59,992 bases of DNA from Acidobacteriota bacterium (GTDB taxonomy: Bacteria > Acidobacteriota > JAAYUB01): positions 1 to 59,992 of the forward strand of contig JAFGRT010000158.1 of the NCBI GenBank assembly GCA_016935015.1, in the 5' to 3' direction. Under the pieces are notes generated by a model that was given only the letters and a program-made list of their open reading frames with translations, did no database searches and was not told the DNA's origin. Positions 26,474 to 35,397 of the stretch are shown here, piece by piece (positions within the stretch are counted from its first letter, which is position 1; each line of letters starts with the position of its first letter). Made by a program: the position numbers and the translations under genes.

Positions 26474-27307
26474 ATGGCGTATGTGGCGGCAATTCTTTTC
26501 GGTCTGGTGACAGGCAGCTTTCTGAACGTCTGCATCTACCGCATTCCCCGCGGCCGGTCTATCGTGCGGCCGCGTTCGGCCTGTCCGCATTGTGGCCGCC
26601 CCATCCCTTTCTTCGACAATATCCCGCTGGTGAGCTACCTGATTCTTCGCGGCCGCTGCCGCCATTGCGCCGCGCGGATTTCTCCGCAATACCCGGCGGT
26701 GGAAACCCTCAACGGCCTGCTCTGGCTGCTGTGCGTCGTTCATTTCGGGCTGAGCCTGTCCGCCCTGTTCTATGCCGTCTTCGCCAGCGCCATGCTGGTG
26801 CTGGCCTTTATCGATGTCTCCCACCGCATCCTGCCCCACGGCATCACCTTCGGCGGCCTGGCCCTGGCTGTCGCCTCGGCGCCATGGCAATGGCTGCACC
26901 AGGCCCAAAGCCAGCAGCTGGCCATCGCCAATTTCTTCGCGCTCTTCGGCCTGCGCCTGGAAAATCCCTGGTTGATCAGCTGGCTCGACTCCCTGCTGGG
27001 CGTCGCCTGCGGGGCAGGCATGCTGCTGGTGGTGGCCATCGGTTATTTCCTCGTGAAAAAAGAGGAGGGCATGGGGCATGGCGATATCGTGATGATGGGT
27101 TTCGTGGGCGCCGTTCTCGGTCCACAACTGGCGTTCCTCACCATCCTGATGGGCTCCTTTGCCGGAGCGCTGGTGGGCGTCGTGCTGATCCAGCAAACCC
27201 GCGACAGCAAGTACCAGATCCCCTTCGGAACGTTCCTGGGGGGGGCCGCCGTGGTGGTGCTTTTCTGGGGGAATGCCATCCTGCACTGGTACTGGGATCT
27301 GATCTGA
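26474..27307 (+). CDS. Type IV prepilin peptidase
   Basis: From MAYVAAI the product is 277 residues with about eight membrane helices. It has the CPHC and CRHC zinc motif in the cytoplasmic loop and the two catalytic aspartates (FIDVSH and GHGD, a GxGD variant). It cleaves the leader from prepilins of type IV pili or type II secretion and N-methylates the new end. No pilin or assembly genes are in the window. GAGGTGAGC precedes the ATG. The stop overlaps the following kinase gene. Confidence 0.93.
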   Translation: MAYVAAILFGLVTGSFLNVCIYRIPRGRSIVRPRSACPHCGRPIPFFDNIPLVSYLILRGRCRHCAARISPQYPAVETLNGLLWLLCVVHFGLSLSALFYAVFASAMLVLAFIDVSHRILPHGITFGGLALAVASAPWQWLHQAQSQQLAIANFFALFGLRLENPWLISWLDSLLGVACGAGMLLVVAIGYFLVKKEEGMGHGDIVMMGFVGAVLGPQLAFLTILMGSFAGALVGVVLIQQTRDSKYQIPFGTFLGGAAVVVLFWGNAILHWYWDLI

Positions 27308-29184
27308 TGAGCAACAAATGGTTCGCTCACAAGTATCGCATCTATATCCTGGGCGGCATCATCACCCTGTCGATCCTTTCCCTGATCGCCATGAACCTTT
27401 TTCTGGCGGCCAGCAACCGGGAGCTCAAGCAGATCCGCGACCAGGCCCTGGACGACGTAGCGGCCCGGCAGATCTACCTGGAACTGGACCACTTGCTCCA
27501 ACCGGATGAACCATCTCCCGATCTGAGCCGGATCCGCGACCGCCTTTACCGCCTGTTCGTCAAGGAGGAATTGCTGGCCCTTCACGTCGTCAGCGTGGAC
27601 GGCCGCTCCCTGTTCTCCCGCACCGCCGTCCAGCTGTCGGCGGAGATGGCCGAAAAAATGACCCCGGCGGCCCTGCAGACGGCCGCCCCGGCGCCCGAAG
27701 AAATCCTCACGGAACAGACCTCCGTCACCGGCCGGCGAGAACTGGACGTGCTGCTGGGCCGGGCCGTCCTCTATTCCCCTGAAGTGCGCCCCCGCTACTA
27801 CGTCTTTTTCATGATCCAGGATCCCCGGCCGCCGGTCATGAACACCCTCGAACAGATGGTGATGCTGTGCCAGACCATCTTTGTCCTTAGCCTCCTGGTG
27901 CTGGTCTGGACCATCCTCCGCAAATCCGTTCGCCCCTACGAGAAGCTTATCAGCGAAATCAAGGCCGCGCCTTCCGCCGCATCCCCGGAGCGGGCCTCGG
28001 AATTTCCCGATGAAATTTCCTTCCTGGTAGGCTCCTTCAAATCCGTCATCGACAAGTTGCAGGAGAAGGAAAAAGAGTTGGAATCCATGCACCGGCAGGC
28101 CAAAGAACGGGCCGCTTCATCGGAGAAATTCGCCCGGGACGTGCTGGCCGGCATTCACCTGAGTATCATCTCCCTGGATGAAAACGGTACATTCCTGGAA
28201 GGCAACGAGGCGCTGGAAGATCTGCTGGGCCGGAAACGGATCGCCTGGCGCAATCTCCATTACGGCGAGATTTTCCAAAATTCCCCACCCCTGAAGGAGG
28301 CCATCGACGATTTTTACGGGGATCCCCGTCCGCTGTTCCGTGAAGCCCTGCCCCTAACTCCGCCGGCCGGTGAGTCCCTGGTCGTGGACCTTCATTTATC
28401 GCCCCTGACCGATCCCCACGGCGTCTTCTACGGCATGATCGGGGTGCTGGAGGACGTCACCGAATCCGTTCAGTTGCGGCAGAAGATGCAAACCCGTGAA
28501 AACCTGGCCGCCCTCGGCGAGATGGCCGCCGGCATCGCCCATGAATTCAAGAATTCGCTGGCCACCATCAGCGGCTACGCCCAACTGCTGCACGGCAACG
28601 CCCGCCCCGGCGCCGAGACGAAGCGCACGGCCGCCGTCATTCAGGAGGTGGAGGAGCTGGTCCGTGTCATCAGTGACTTCATGGAGTACGCCCGGCCCAT
28701 CCGCACCGAGAAAGCACCGCTCTCGCTGGATGAAGTTCTGCGGGAGGTGCTCGACGCGTTCAGCGAGCGGCATCCCGAGATTGAATTCCGCCGGGAACTG
28801 GTTCCGGCGGTAATTCATGGAGAGAAGGCCCTGCTGAAGAAGGCGTTCCAGAATCTGATTCTGAATTCCGTCCAGGCCCTGCAGCGGCAGAAGACGGCCC
28901 GCGAAAAACGGGTGGAGGTGCGGATGGAATTTCCCACCGGCCGCCTGGTGGGAATCCAGATCACGGACACCGGCCCGGGTCTGGATACCCGTCATCTGTC
29001 TCGTATTTTCACGCCGTTTTTCACCACCCGGCCTGAAGGGACGGGCCTGGGCCTGGCGGTCGTCCAGAAGATCGTCCATGCCCATGAAGGAACTGTCGAG
29101 GTTTGGTCCGAACCGGGCCGCGGTTTCGGTGCCCTGATCCGCCTCCCCCTGGCGCCGGACACCTCCCGGCCGACGACCGGATGA
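27307..29184 (+). CDS. PAS-containing sensor histidine kinase
   Basis: The product is 625 residues. Two membrane helices (about 12-32 and 178-205) bracket a periplasmic domain of about 145 residues; a PAS domain lies near 275-395. HisKA has the phosphoacceptor His412 (GIAHEFKNSLATISGYAQLL), and the ATPase domain has an N box (LKKAFQNLILNSVQAL), DTGPGLD and TGLGLAVV. The layout is that of AtoS/NtrB-type kinases that serve sigma-54 regulators. It overlaps the prepilin peptidase by one base (TGATG), so they are translated together. No response regulator gene is adjacent; the only one in the window is 20 kb away. Confidence 0.9.
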   Translation: MSNKWFAHKYRIYILGGIITLSILSLIAMNLFLAASNRELKQIRDQALDDVAARQIYLELDHLLQPDEPSPDLSRIRDRLYRLFVKEELLALHVVSVDGRSLFSRTAVQLSAEMAEKMTPAALQTAAPAPEEILTEQTSVTGRRELDVLLGRAVLYSPEVRPRYYVFFMIQDPRPPVMNTLEQMVMLCQTIFVLSLLVLVWTILRKSVRPYEKLISEIKAAPSAASPERASEFPDEISFLVGSFKSVIDKLQEKEKELESMHRQAKERAASSEKFARDVLAGIHLSIISLDENGTFLEGNEALEDLLGRKRIAWRNLHYGEIFQNSPPLKEAIDDFYGDPRPLFREALPLTPPAGESLVVDLHLSPLTDPHGVFYGMIGVLEDVTESVQLRQKMQTRENLAALGEMAAGIAHEFKNSLATISGYAQLLHGNARPGAETKRTAAVIQEVEELVRVISDFMEYARPIRTEKAPLSLDEVLREVLDAFSERHPEIEFRRELVPAVIHGEKALLKKAFQNLILNSVQALQRQKTAREKRVEVRMEFPTGRLVGIQITDTGPGLDTRHLSRIFTPFFTTRPEGTGLGLAVVQKIVHAHEGTVEVWSEPGRGFGALIRLPLAPDTSRPTTG

Positions 29185-29232
29185 TGGGGCGCCCCGGGCG
29201 AGGAAGATGCCTGCGCGCGGGGCGGGATGTGC

Positions 29233-29994
29233 TTACTCTTCGAAACGGTATCGCCGCCGCAGGTTCCGGTCGGAGCCGGCATGACGGTGAAATTGCCCAT
29301 CCCACCAAGTGAAGCGACTGGAAAAATCATTGTAGAATCCGGCCGGGAAAAACATCACGCTGTCCAAACCCGTAAACAAACCGCAATTGCGCAGCAAAGG
29401 TCCGGAAGTCAGGAAGAAATCCAGTCCGCCGTCACCATACCAGCCGTCGTGGTGCCCCCAGCGCTGACCGCCGAAACCGCGCCGGCCGTACCAGGCCGGC
29501 TGATAGCCCTGGTAAAAATAATAGGGTGATGGGTAGAGGCCGCTGCGACTGAAAGCGGCATAATCCGCCCAGGTAAATTCCGTATTTTCTTCAAACGCAT
29601 ACCGGCGGCGCGGGACCATCTCGTCTTCAGCCTTCTCCGGGGTCACCTCGAAGTGATTGCCGGTAACGGACAATCCGGACGTCAGGGTGAGTCGAACCGG
29701 TCCGGAGTTGGCATGTTCCGGTACGCGGACCATTACCAGGTTGTCCTGCCACAGCTGGATCTCCCCCCGGGCGCCGTTGAATTCCACAAAACCGGGGCAG
29801 CTATCCGTGCTGACATTGGCGGCCCAAACCACCTGCGGGTTCCCCAGGGTAAAACCTTGTCCCTTGACCACCACTACCGCCCCCGGTGGCGCCGATTCGG
29901 GATACACCCCTTCGATCTGTACCGGTGCTCCGCCCGTGATGAACAGAACAGACAACCAACCCCACAGGCTCAACCAAAACATTTTTTGCTTCAT
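29233..29994 (-). CDS. Secreted IPT/TIG-domain protein
   Basis: The protein has 253 residues with a signal peptide (about 1-23). A TIG/IPT immunoglobulin-like fold follows (IEGVYPESAPPGAVVVVKGQGF ... VRVPEHANSGPVRLTLTSG). The last 120 residues are rich in Tyr, Trp, Gly and Arg (YGRRGFGGQRWGHHDGWYGDG), a low-complexity tail with no clear domain. GGAGTGG precedes the ATG. It is a likely envelope or extracellular protein, converging on the kinase gene. Function is unknown. Confidence 0.75.
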   Translation of the reverse strand: MKQKMFWLSLWGWLSVLFITGGAPVQIEGVYPESAPPGAVVVVKGQGFTLGNPQVVWAANVSTDSCPGFVEFNGARGEIQLWQDNLVMVRVPEHANSGPVRLTLTSGLSVTGNHFEVTPEKAEDEMVPRRRYAFEENTEFTWADYAAFSRSGLYPSPYYFYQGYQPAWYGRRGFGGQRWGHHDGWYGDGGLDFFLTSGPLLRNCGLFTGLDSVMFFPAGFYNDFSSRFTWWDGQFHRHAGSDRNLRRRYRFEE

Positions 29995-30391
29995 TTTGCC
30001 ACTCCGTCAGTGTTTTTTCCTCTATATATTATCGGTATTTCGCGGCGTATGTTACCTTTTTTTCTAAAAACGGATGAATGCAAAGGACGTTTTGTTAGAA
30101 GAAAAACAATAACTCGTGACCCTTGCGTGAAAAATCAAAATAATCGGAGATTTTTTTCAGTCTCAACCGATAATGTCTTATAATGGTTTCAGCAGGCACA
30201 CAGGTATTCCCTGTCGGACAAAAACCTTTATATCAGATTGACATAGAACGAAAGGACATCTATAATACCAAGTATTGAATCTAACGTTGGAATCGCGTTT
30301 TACAGCATTGTGTACCACACGGCATCTATGTATTCTTAACTAAAGGTGTTTAGTGTATCTTATTAATGTAACAGAATCAGGAGGTTATCGA
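29995..30391. other. AT-rich intergenic region with divergent promoters
   Basis: These 397 bases separate the TIG-domain gene from the OmpA-repeat gene. They are much richer in A and T than the flanks. They hold the perfect promoter at 30238-30266 and a 119-base leader before the large gene. A clear promoter for the TIG gene is not evident. I see no other gene, terminator or repeat. Confidence 0.6.
30238..30266 (+). promoter_or_regulatory. Consensus sigma-70 promoter of the OmpA-repeat gene
   Basis: TTGACA, exactly 17 bases, TATAAT: both hexamers match consensus in full. Followed by AGGAGGT (30379-30385) at ideal distance from the ATG, which predicts very high expression. Confidence 0.85.
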
Positions 30392-33300
30392 ATGGCGAAG
30401 AAGTGGATTGCGCTGTTCTTCGTCCTGGCCCTCACGGCATTCTGGTGCCTGGGTATGGACAAGAACGACTTCGAGGAAATCAACTTTGCCCTCGACTCCG
30501 ACGTCCTTGTGGACGGCTTTCCTTCCATGCTCCGTCTGGCCGACATCATGGCCAATTATCCGGAGTACGTCCTCCTCATCGAGGGGCATTGCGACAGCAC
30601 GGGAAGTGAAGCCTATAACGACAAGCTGGCGATGAAACGAGTCGATGCCGTAAAGAATTTCCTTATCAAGTATGGGGCCCGCCCCGAACAGGTTGAAGTG
30701 GCTGCCCAAGGCGAAAAGGCGCCCATGGCCGACAATGCCACCCTCGAAGGACGCTGGCAGAACCGCCGCGTCGTGTTCACCCTCTACAAGATGGTGGACG
30801 GTCGCAAGGTGGAAATCAAGGCCGATGCGCCCATCGCCGACATCCTGCGCGAACTGGCCAAGTATCCGATCCAGGACAAACTGGATGCCCTGGCCAACAA
30901 GCAGGATGCCATCCTGGAAAAACTCGCGAAGCTGGACGATCTCGGCTTGATCACCACCAAGCTGACCGAGATGGAAGAAGAAATTGCGGCCCTGAAAGAC
31001 AAGGTCCGCGCGATGGAAGAAGCGCCGGCGCAAGTCGCCGAGGTTGAAACCGCGCCCCAACCGGAAGCCTTGGAACCCAAGGTGGAAGGTCTTAGTCTGC
31101 TCGGCTTCGACATGGGTGTCGACGACGACGGCGACTTCACCATGAACGTGAGCGGTCGGTATTTCCATCGTTTTACGCCGACAACGGCCTTGCAGGCCGG
31201 CGCGGAGTACCTGCGCTATCACCCCGACCGGGACGAATTCCAGTTCGACCTCGGTCTGGTCAAGCGCTGGGGCATGTTCCAGATGGGTGCCTTCGGCTCC
31301 ATGAAACGGGTCAAGATGTTCCCGTTTGATGATCCGGGCGTCCTGGCCCAGGGCGCGGTGATGGCCGAATTGATCTTCGAGAACGTGTCCATCGGCGGTT
31401 TCGCGACCCACGCCATGATCCGCGAGGATGTGGTCCACCGCGAGGTGGTCTCCATCAACCGGATCCGCGAAACCTACCTGAACACGCTGGATCAGTACGG
31501 CGCCACCTTCCAGTTCGGCCTGCCGAAGGACTTTCTGGTTGAAGGTAACGTCGGCTTCATCAACCGTGGTCCCGAATTCGACACCAAGGTGGGCGGCGTG
31601 GTACGCCTCGTGGGTCCCATCAGCGAAAGCTGGGCCTGGTTTGTGGAAGGCGGCTGGAACGAAACGTACATTACCGATGACGACACCGGCCGGTTCGCCG
31701 CCGGTATCCGTTTCGGCAAGTGGAAAAGCCCAAAGACCGCCGCCGATTCCCAGGCAGTGCCCATGGATGTCCCGCGGTTGCGTTACGACGTGCGTACGCG
31801 TATCGTCCGCACCAACAACGAGCCGCCCGTGGCCGACGCCGGCCCGGACCTCATCATGGTGGATGAGGGCATAATCACCCTGGATGGTACGGGGTCCTAC
31901 GATCCTGAAGGTGATGAAATCACCTACCAGTGGACCCAGATCCTCGGCCCGACCGTAGATTTGACCGGCGCAACCACGCCCACCCCCAGTTTCTACGGTG
32001 AACAGGGACAAACCTATGTGTTCAGATTAACCGTCACCGATTCATACGGAGACATCGGCACGGACGATGTCCGGGTCGTGATCAAGGAAATGCCGCCTCC
32101 GGAAATCCTTTTCTTCGTTGCCGAACCGATGGTGGTCTCTCTCGGTCAGCAGTCTCACCTGAGCTGGAAGGTTCTCCATGCGGATGAGCTGCGTATCGAA
32201 GCCAACGGAATGGTTTACAACAACCTGGAACGTCCGGAAGGCCACATCAATGTGGTCCCGACCGTCACGACGGCGTACACTATTGTGGCGACGGGAACGG
32301 AAGTTGTCACCCAGACCATTACTGTGGAAGTATCCAACGTGGATATCCAGTTCTTCCGCGCCGATCCGAGCGTCATTGCTCTGGGTGAACAGACGCAGCT
32401 GAGCTGGAACGTCCTCAACGCCGAGAGTGTGACCATTTCCGGCATCGGCAGCGTGGATGCCGCCGGTTCCGTCATGGTCAGCCCGACCACTACGACCGAG
32501 TATGTGCTGACGGCGACTGACGCTTCCAGTGCCACCGTCACTGCGACGGCCACCGTAACGGTTGCGGCGGTTGACATTCAGTTCTTCCGCGCCGATCCGA
32601 GCGTCATCGCTCTGGGTGAACAGGCGGAGTTGAGCTGGAGCGTCCTCAATGCGGAGACAGTGGAGATCTCCGGTATCGGTGCCGTGAATGCGGCTGGTTC
32701 TACCATGGTCAGCCCCACCACCACCACCGAATACGTGCTCACAGCCACGGATGCCGCTGGCACCACCAAGACCGCAACGATCACCGTCACGGTGTCGGCC
32801 GTTGACATCCAGTACTTCCGCGCCGATCCGAGCGTCATTGCCCGCGGTGACGAGGCGCAGTTGAGCTGGAGCGTCCTCAATGCGGAGACGGTAGAGATCT
32901 CCGGTATCGGTGTGGTGGATGCGGCCGGCTCGGTGATGGTCAGTCCCAATGACACCACCGCGTACGTCCTGACCGCCACCGATGCGAACGGCTCCACCGT
33001 TACCTCGACGATTACCGTAACGGTACAGACCGTCAGCATCGTCTACTTCGATGCCGAACCGGCCATGATCCAGCAGGGCGGCATTGCCACCCTGACCTGG
33101 CTGGCGGCCAACGCCGAAGAGGTCGAACTCGACGGCGTGGCGGTGGATGCGCACGGATCCATGGATGTGAATCCGACGCAGACCACGACCTACACCCTGG
33201 TGGCCCGCGCCGCCGGCGTGGAGGTGAACGCCCAGGTGATCGTGGAAGTAGCCGGACCGGAAGTGCTGTTCTTCGTCGCCAATCCGGACACCATCGGCCC

Positions 33301-34042
33301 GAGCGAGACGGCCATGTTGTCCTGGAAGGTGGCCAACGCCCTCAGTGTCGAGATCGACAACGGCGTCGGCACCGTGGATGCGGATGGCAGCGTACCGGTC
33401 AATCCCGCCGTCACCACCACGTATACCCTGACCGCCACCGGCGGTGCCGGGGCGGTGGTTACGGCCCAGGTCGTCGTCAGCGTTGTGTACGACGTCCAGG
33501 TGCTGTTCTTCCATGCCGATCCGAGCGAACTCATCCTCGGTGAGTCCACCACCCTCAGCTGGGGTGTGGCCAACGCCACCTCCATCTCCATCGAGGGTGG
33601 CGGCGACACGTGGGAATTCACCGATCCGGCGACCTCCAGCCTGACGGTGACGCCCGCGGCCACCACGACCTACACCCTCACCGCCACGCGCGACGTGGAC
33701 GGCGTGGTGGATACGGCCACGGCCCAGGTTGTGGTGACGGTGATCCCGGCCAACAAGCCGCCGGTTGCCTTCGCCGGTCTGGATCGCGTCCTCTCCTCGG
33801 TGGGCAACATCCAGCTGAACGGCACCGGTTCGTTCGACCCGGATGGTCCGTACGAAGAACTCACCTTCTTCTGGCAGATCGTCAACAATCCCGAAGGTGC
33901 GGGTACCCTGAGCGATCCGACCAGCGATCAGCCGGTCCTGAGTGCTCCGATCAAGGGCACCTACGTCATCCGGCTGGTGGTCACCGACAAGAACGGTGAA
34001 GGTCTGTCGGATCAGGATGAGGTGATCGTCCGGATCTTCTAG
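30392..34042 (+). CDS. OmpA-domain outer-membrane protein with seven Ig-like repeats
   Basis: The product is 1216 residues with a signal peptide (1-21). An OmpA-type peptidoglycan-binding domain lies at the N-terminus (25-140, IEGHCDSTGSEAYN), rather than the usual C-terminal place. A helical linker (150-240) leads to a beta-rich region (about 245-470) that looks like a porin-type barrel, then a PKD domain (about 480-565), seven Ig-like repeats from residue 572 and a last PKD domain to the end. Repeats start FFxADPS and end near TTTYTLTAT. The order implies peptidoglycan anchor, membrane pore, then a long stalk outside the cell. It may be a major surface protein. Confidence 0.85.
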   Translation: MAKKWIALFFVLALTAFWCLGMDKNDFEEINFALDSDVLVDGFPSMLRLADIMANYPEYVLLIEGHCDSTGSEAYNDKLAMKRVDAVKNFLIKYGARPEQVEVAAQGEKAPMADNATLEGRWQNRRVVFTLYKMVDGRKVEIKADAPIADILRELAKYPIQDKLDALANKQDAILEKLAKLDDLGLITTKLTEMEEEIAALKDKVRAMEEAPAQVAEVETAPQPEALEPKVEGLSLLGFDMGVDDDGDFTMNVSGRYFHRFTPTTALQAGAEYLRYHPDRDEFQFDLGLVKRWGMFQMGAFGSMKRVKMFPFDDPGVLAQGAVMAELIFENVSIGGFATHAMIREDVVHREVVSINRIRETYLNTLDQYGATFQFGLPKDFLVEGNVGFINRGPEFDTKVGGVVRLVGPISESWAWFVEGGWNETYITDDDTGRFAAGIRFGKWKSPKTAADSQAVPMDVPRLRYDVRTRIVRTNNEPPVADAGPDLIMVDEGIITLDGTGSYDPEGDEITYQWTQILGPTVDLTGATTPTPSFYGEQGQTYVFRLTVTDSYGDIGTDDVRVVIKEMPPPEILFFVAEPMVVSLGQQSHLSWKVLHADELRIEANGMVYNNLERPEGHINVVPTVTTAYTIVATGTEVVTQTITVEVSNVDIQFFRADPSVIALGEQTQLSWNVLNAESVTISGIGSVDAAGSVMVSPTTTTEYVLTATDASSATVTATATVTVAAVDIQFFRADPSVIALGEQAELSWSVLNAETVEISGIGAVNAAGSTMVSPTTTTEYVLTATDAAGTTKTATITVTVSAVDIQYFRADPSVIARGDEAQLSWSVLNAETVEISGIGVVDAAGSVMVSPNDTTAYVLTATDANGSTVTSTITVTVQTVSIVYFDAEPAMIQQGGIATLTWLAANAEEVELDGVAVDAHGSMDVNPTQTTTYTLVARAAGVEVNAQVIVEVAGPEVLFFVANPDTIGPSETAMLSWKVANALSVEIDNGVGTVDADGSVPVNPAVTTTYTLTATGGAGAVVTAQVVVSVVYDVQVLFFHADPSELILGESTTLSWGVANATSISIEGGGDTWEFTDPATSSLTVTPAATTTYTLTATRDVDGVVDTATAQVVVTVIPANKPPVAFAGLDRVLSSVGNIQLNGTGSFDPDGPYEELTFFWQIVNNPEGAGTLSDPTSDQPVLSAPIKGTYVIRLVVTDKNGEGLSDQDEVIVRIF
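32345..33037 (+). repeat. Three near-identical 231-bp coding repeats
   Basis: Repeats 2, 3 and 4 of the stalk begin at 32345, 32576 and 32807, each 231 bases (77 codons). Their DNA matches closely even at many third positions (for example the shared GCCGATCCGAGCGTCAT), so they duplicated recently or are being homogenised by recombination. Repeats 1, 5, 6 and 7 (starting at 32105, 33038, 33263, 33500) are more divergent. Confidence 0.85.
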
Positions 34043-34099
34043 CCGGTAAGCGGTAACGCTTACTCATTCCGAAACCTGCGGGCACCGGCCCGCAGCATG

Positions 34100-34131
34100 G
34101 CCCGCCCGGTCCGCCGGGCGGGCTTTTTTTT
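34100..34131 (+). terminator. Intrinsic terminator after the OmpA-repeat gene
   Basis: A perfect 10-bp GC stem (34100-34109 with 34114-34123) with a 4-base loop and eight T's. Strong. Confidence 0.9.
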
Positions 34132-34144
34132 ACCCACTCCGCCC

Positions 34145-34173
34145 TTGTCCTGAAAGTCCGAATCGGCTAGAAT
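34145..34173 (+). promoter_or_regulatory. Sigma-70-type promoter for the M24 peptidase gene
   Basis: TTGTCC, 17-base spacer, TAGAAT, 31 bases before the ATG at 34205. Confidence 0.5.
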
Positions 34174-34204
34174 CGAAGCCGGCCGTATTTCACCGAAAGG
34201 ACCC

Positions 34205-35392
34205 ATGGTCATGATCAGAGAAAAAATCGAGCAAGCGTTTGCCATCCTGCAGGAAAAAAATGTGGACCTGTGGCTGATATTCGGCCGCGAATCCCACACC
34301 ACCCATGAGCCGTGCGCCGACCTGGTGGTGGGAGCGGCCTACACCTGGCAGTCGGCCTTCATCCTGACCCGCACTGGCCGGAGCATCGCCATCGTCGGCA
34401 ATCTGGACGAAGCGGAATTCCGGAAACGGGGCGAGTATGACACTGTCATCGCCTACAAGGGAGGCATCCGGGAAGACCTGCGGCGCGTGCTCAGCGAGCT
34501 GGATCCGCAACAGATCGCCATCAACTACTCCCTGGACGACCCCACGGCCGACGGTCTCACCCACGGCCTGTACCTGCTGTTGCTCCAGCTGCTGGAAGGC
34601 ACTCCCTATGCCGGGCGCCTGATCCCGGCGGAATCCGTCATCGCCGCCCTGCGCGGGCGGAAATCGGCCGAGGAGCTGCGCCGCATCCGCCACGCCATCC
34701 GTGAAACGGAGGACCTCTACGCTGCCGTCGACGAATACCTGCGGCCGGGTTTGACGGAGCGGGAAGTGCATGAGTGGCTCCTGGACCGCGCGCGGGAGAA
34801 GGGGTACGAAACCGCCTGGGCGGTGGAACACTGCCCGGCGGTGTTCACCGGCGTGCCCGAAGCGGGCGAAGCCCATACGGGTCCCACCCACAAGAAGATC
34901 GAACGCGGGCACGTTCTGAACATGGATTTCGGCCTGAAAATCAGCGACTACTGCTCCGATCTGCAACGGACCTGGTACGTGTTGCGCGAAGGGGAAACAG
35001 CGGCCCCGCCCGAGGTTGAAAAGGGCTTCCGGGCGGTGGTGGATGCCATTGCCAAGGCGGCCGCATTCGTACGGCCCGGCGTGGAAGGCTGGAAAGTTGA
35101 CGATGTGGCCCGCCAGCACATCGTGTCGTGCGGTTTCGATGAATATCCCCATGCCCTGGGGCACCAGGTGGGCCGCTCGGCCCACGATGGTGCCGGCCTG
35201 TTCTGCCCCCGTTGGGAGCGATACGGCAACCTCCCTTACCTGCCCGTGGAAGAAGGTCAGGTCTACACCATCGAACCGCGGGTCCACATAGCGGGCTACG
35301 GTGTAGCCACGGTGGAGGAGATCATCGTCGTCACCCGGGATGGCGGCCGGTTCCTGTCGTCTTTCCAGCGGGAAATCTGGCTGGTGCATTGA
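34205..35392 (+). CDS. M24-family metallopeptidase (Xaa-Pro aminopeptidase-like)
   Basis: The protein has 395 residues. An N-terminal creatinase-type domain precedes the pita-bread catalytic domain with all five metal ligands: Asp in LNMDFG, Asp in CSDLQRTW, His in YPHALGHQVG, Glu in TIEPRV and Glu in ATVEEI. Such enzymes remove an N-terminal residue next to proline; some relatives cut other substrates. AAAGGA precedes the ATG. Together with the tricorn-like and DPP-IV enzymes it points to peptide use as a carbon and nitrogen source. Confidence 0.9.
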   Translation: MVMIREKIEQAFAILQEKNVDLWLIFGRESHTTHEPCADLVVGAAYTWQSAFILTRTGRSIAIVGNLDEAEFRKRGEYDTVIAYKGGIREDLRRVLSELDPQQIAINYSLDDPTADGLTHGLYLLLLQLLEGTPYAGRLIPAESVIAALRGRKSAEELRRIRHAIRETEDLYAAVDEYLRPGLTEREVHEWLLDRAREKGYETAWAVEHCPAVFTGVPEAGEAHTGPTHKKIERGHVLNMDFGLKISDYCSDLQRTWYVLREGETAAPPEVEKGFRAVVDAIAKAAAFVRPGVEGWKVDDVARQHIVSCGFDEYPHALGHQVGRSAHDGAGLFCPRWERYGNLPYLPVEEGQVYTIEPRVHIAGYGVATVEEIIVVTRDGGRFLSSFQREIWLVH

Positions 35393-35397
35393 GCGGC

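Noticed and set aside
32105-33751. CRISPR-like repeated DNA
   Set aside because: The 231-bp units are in frame and encode Ig-like domains; there are no short spacers.
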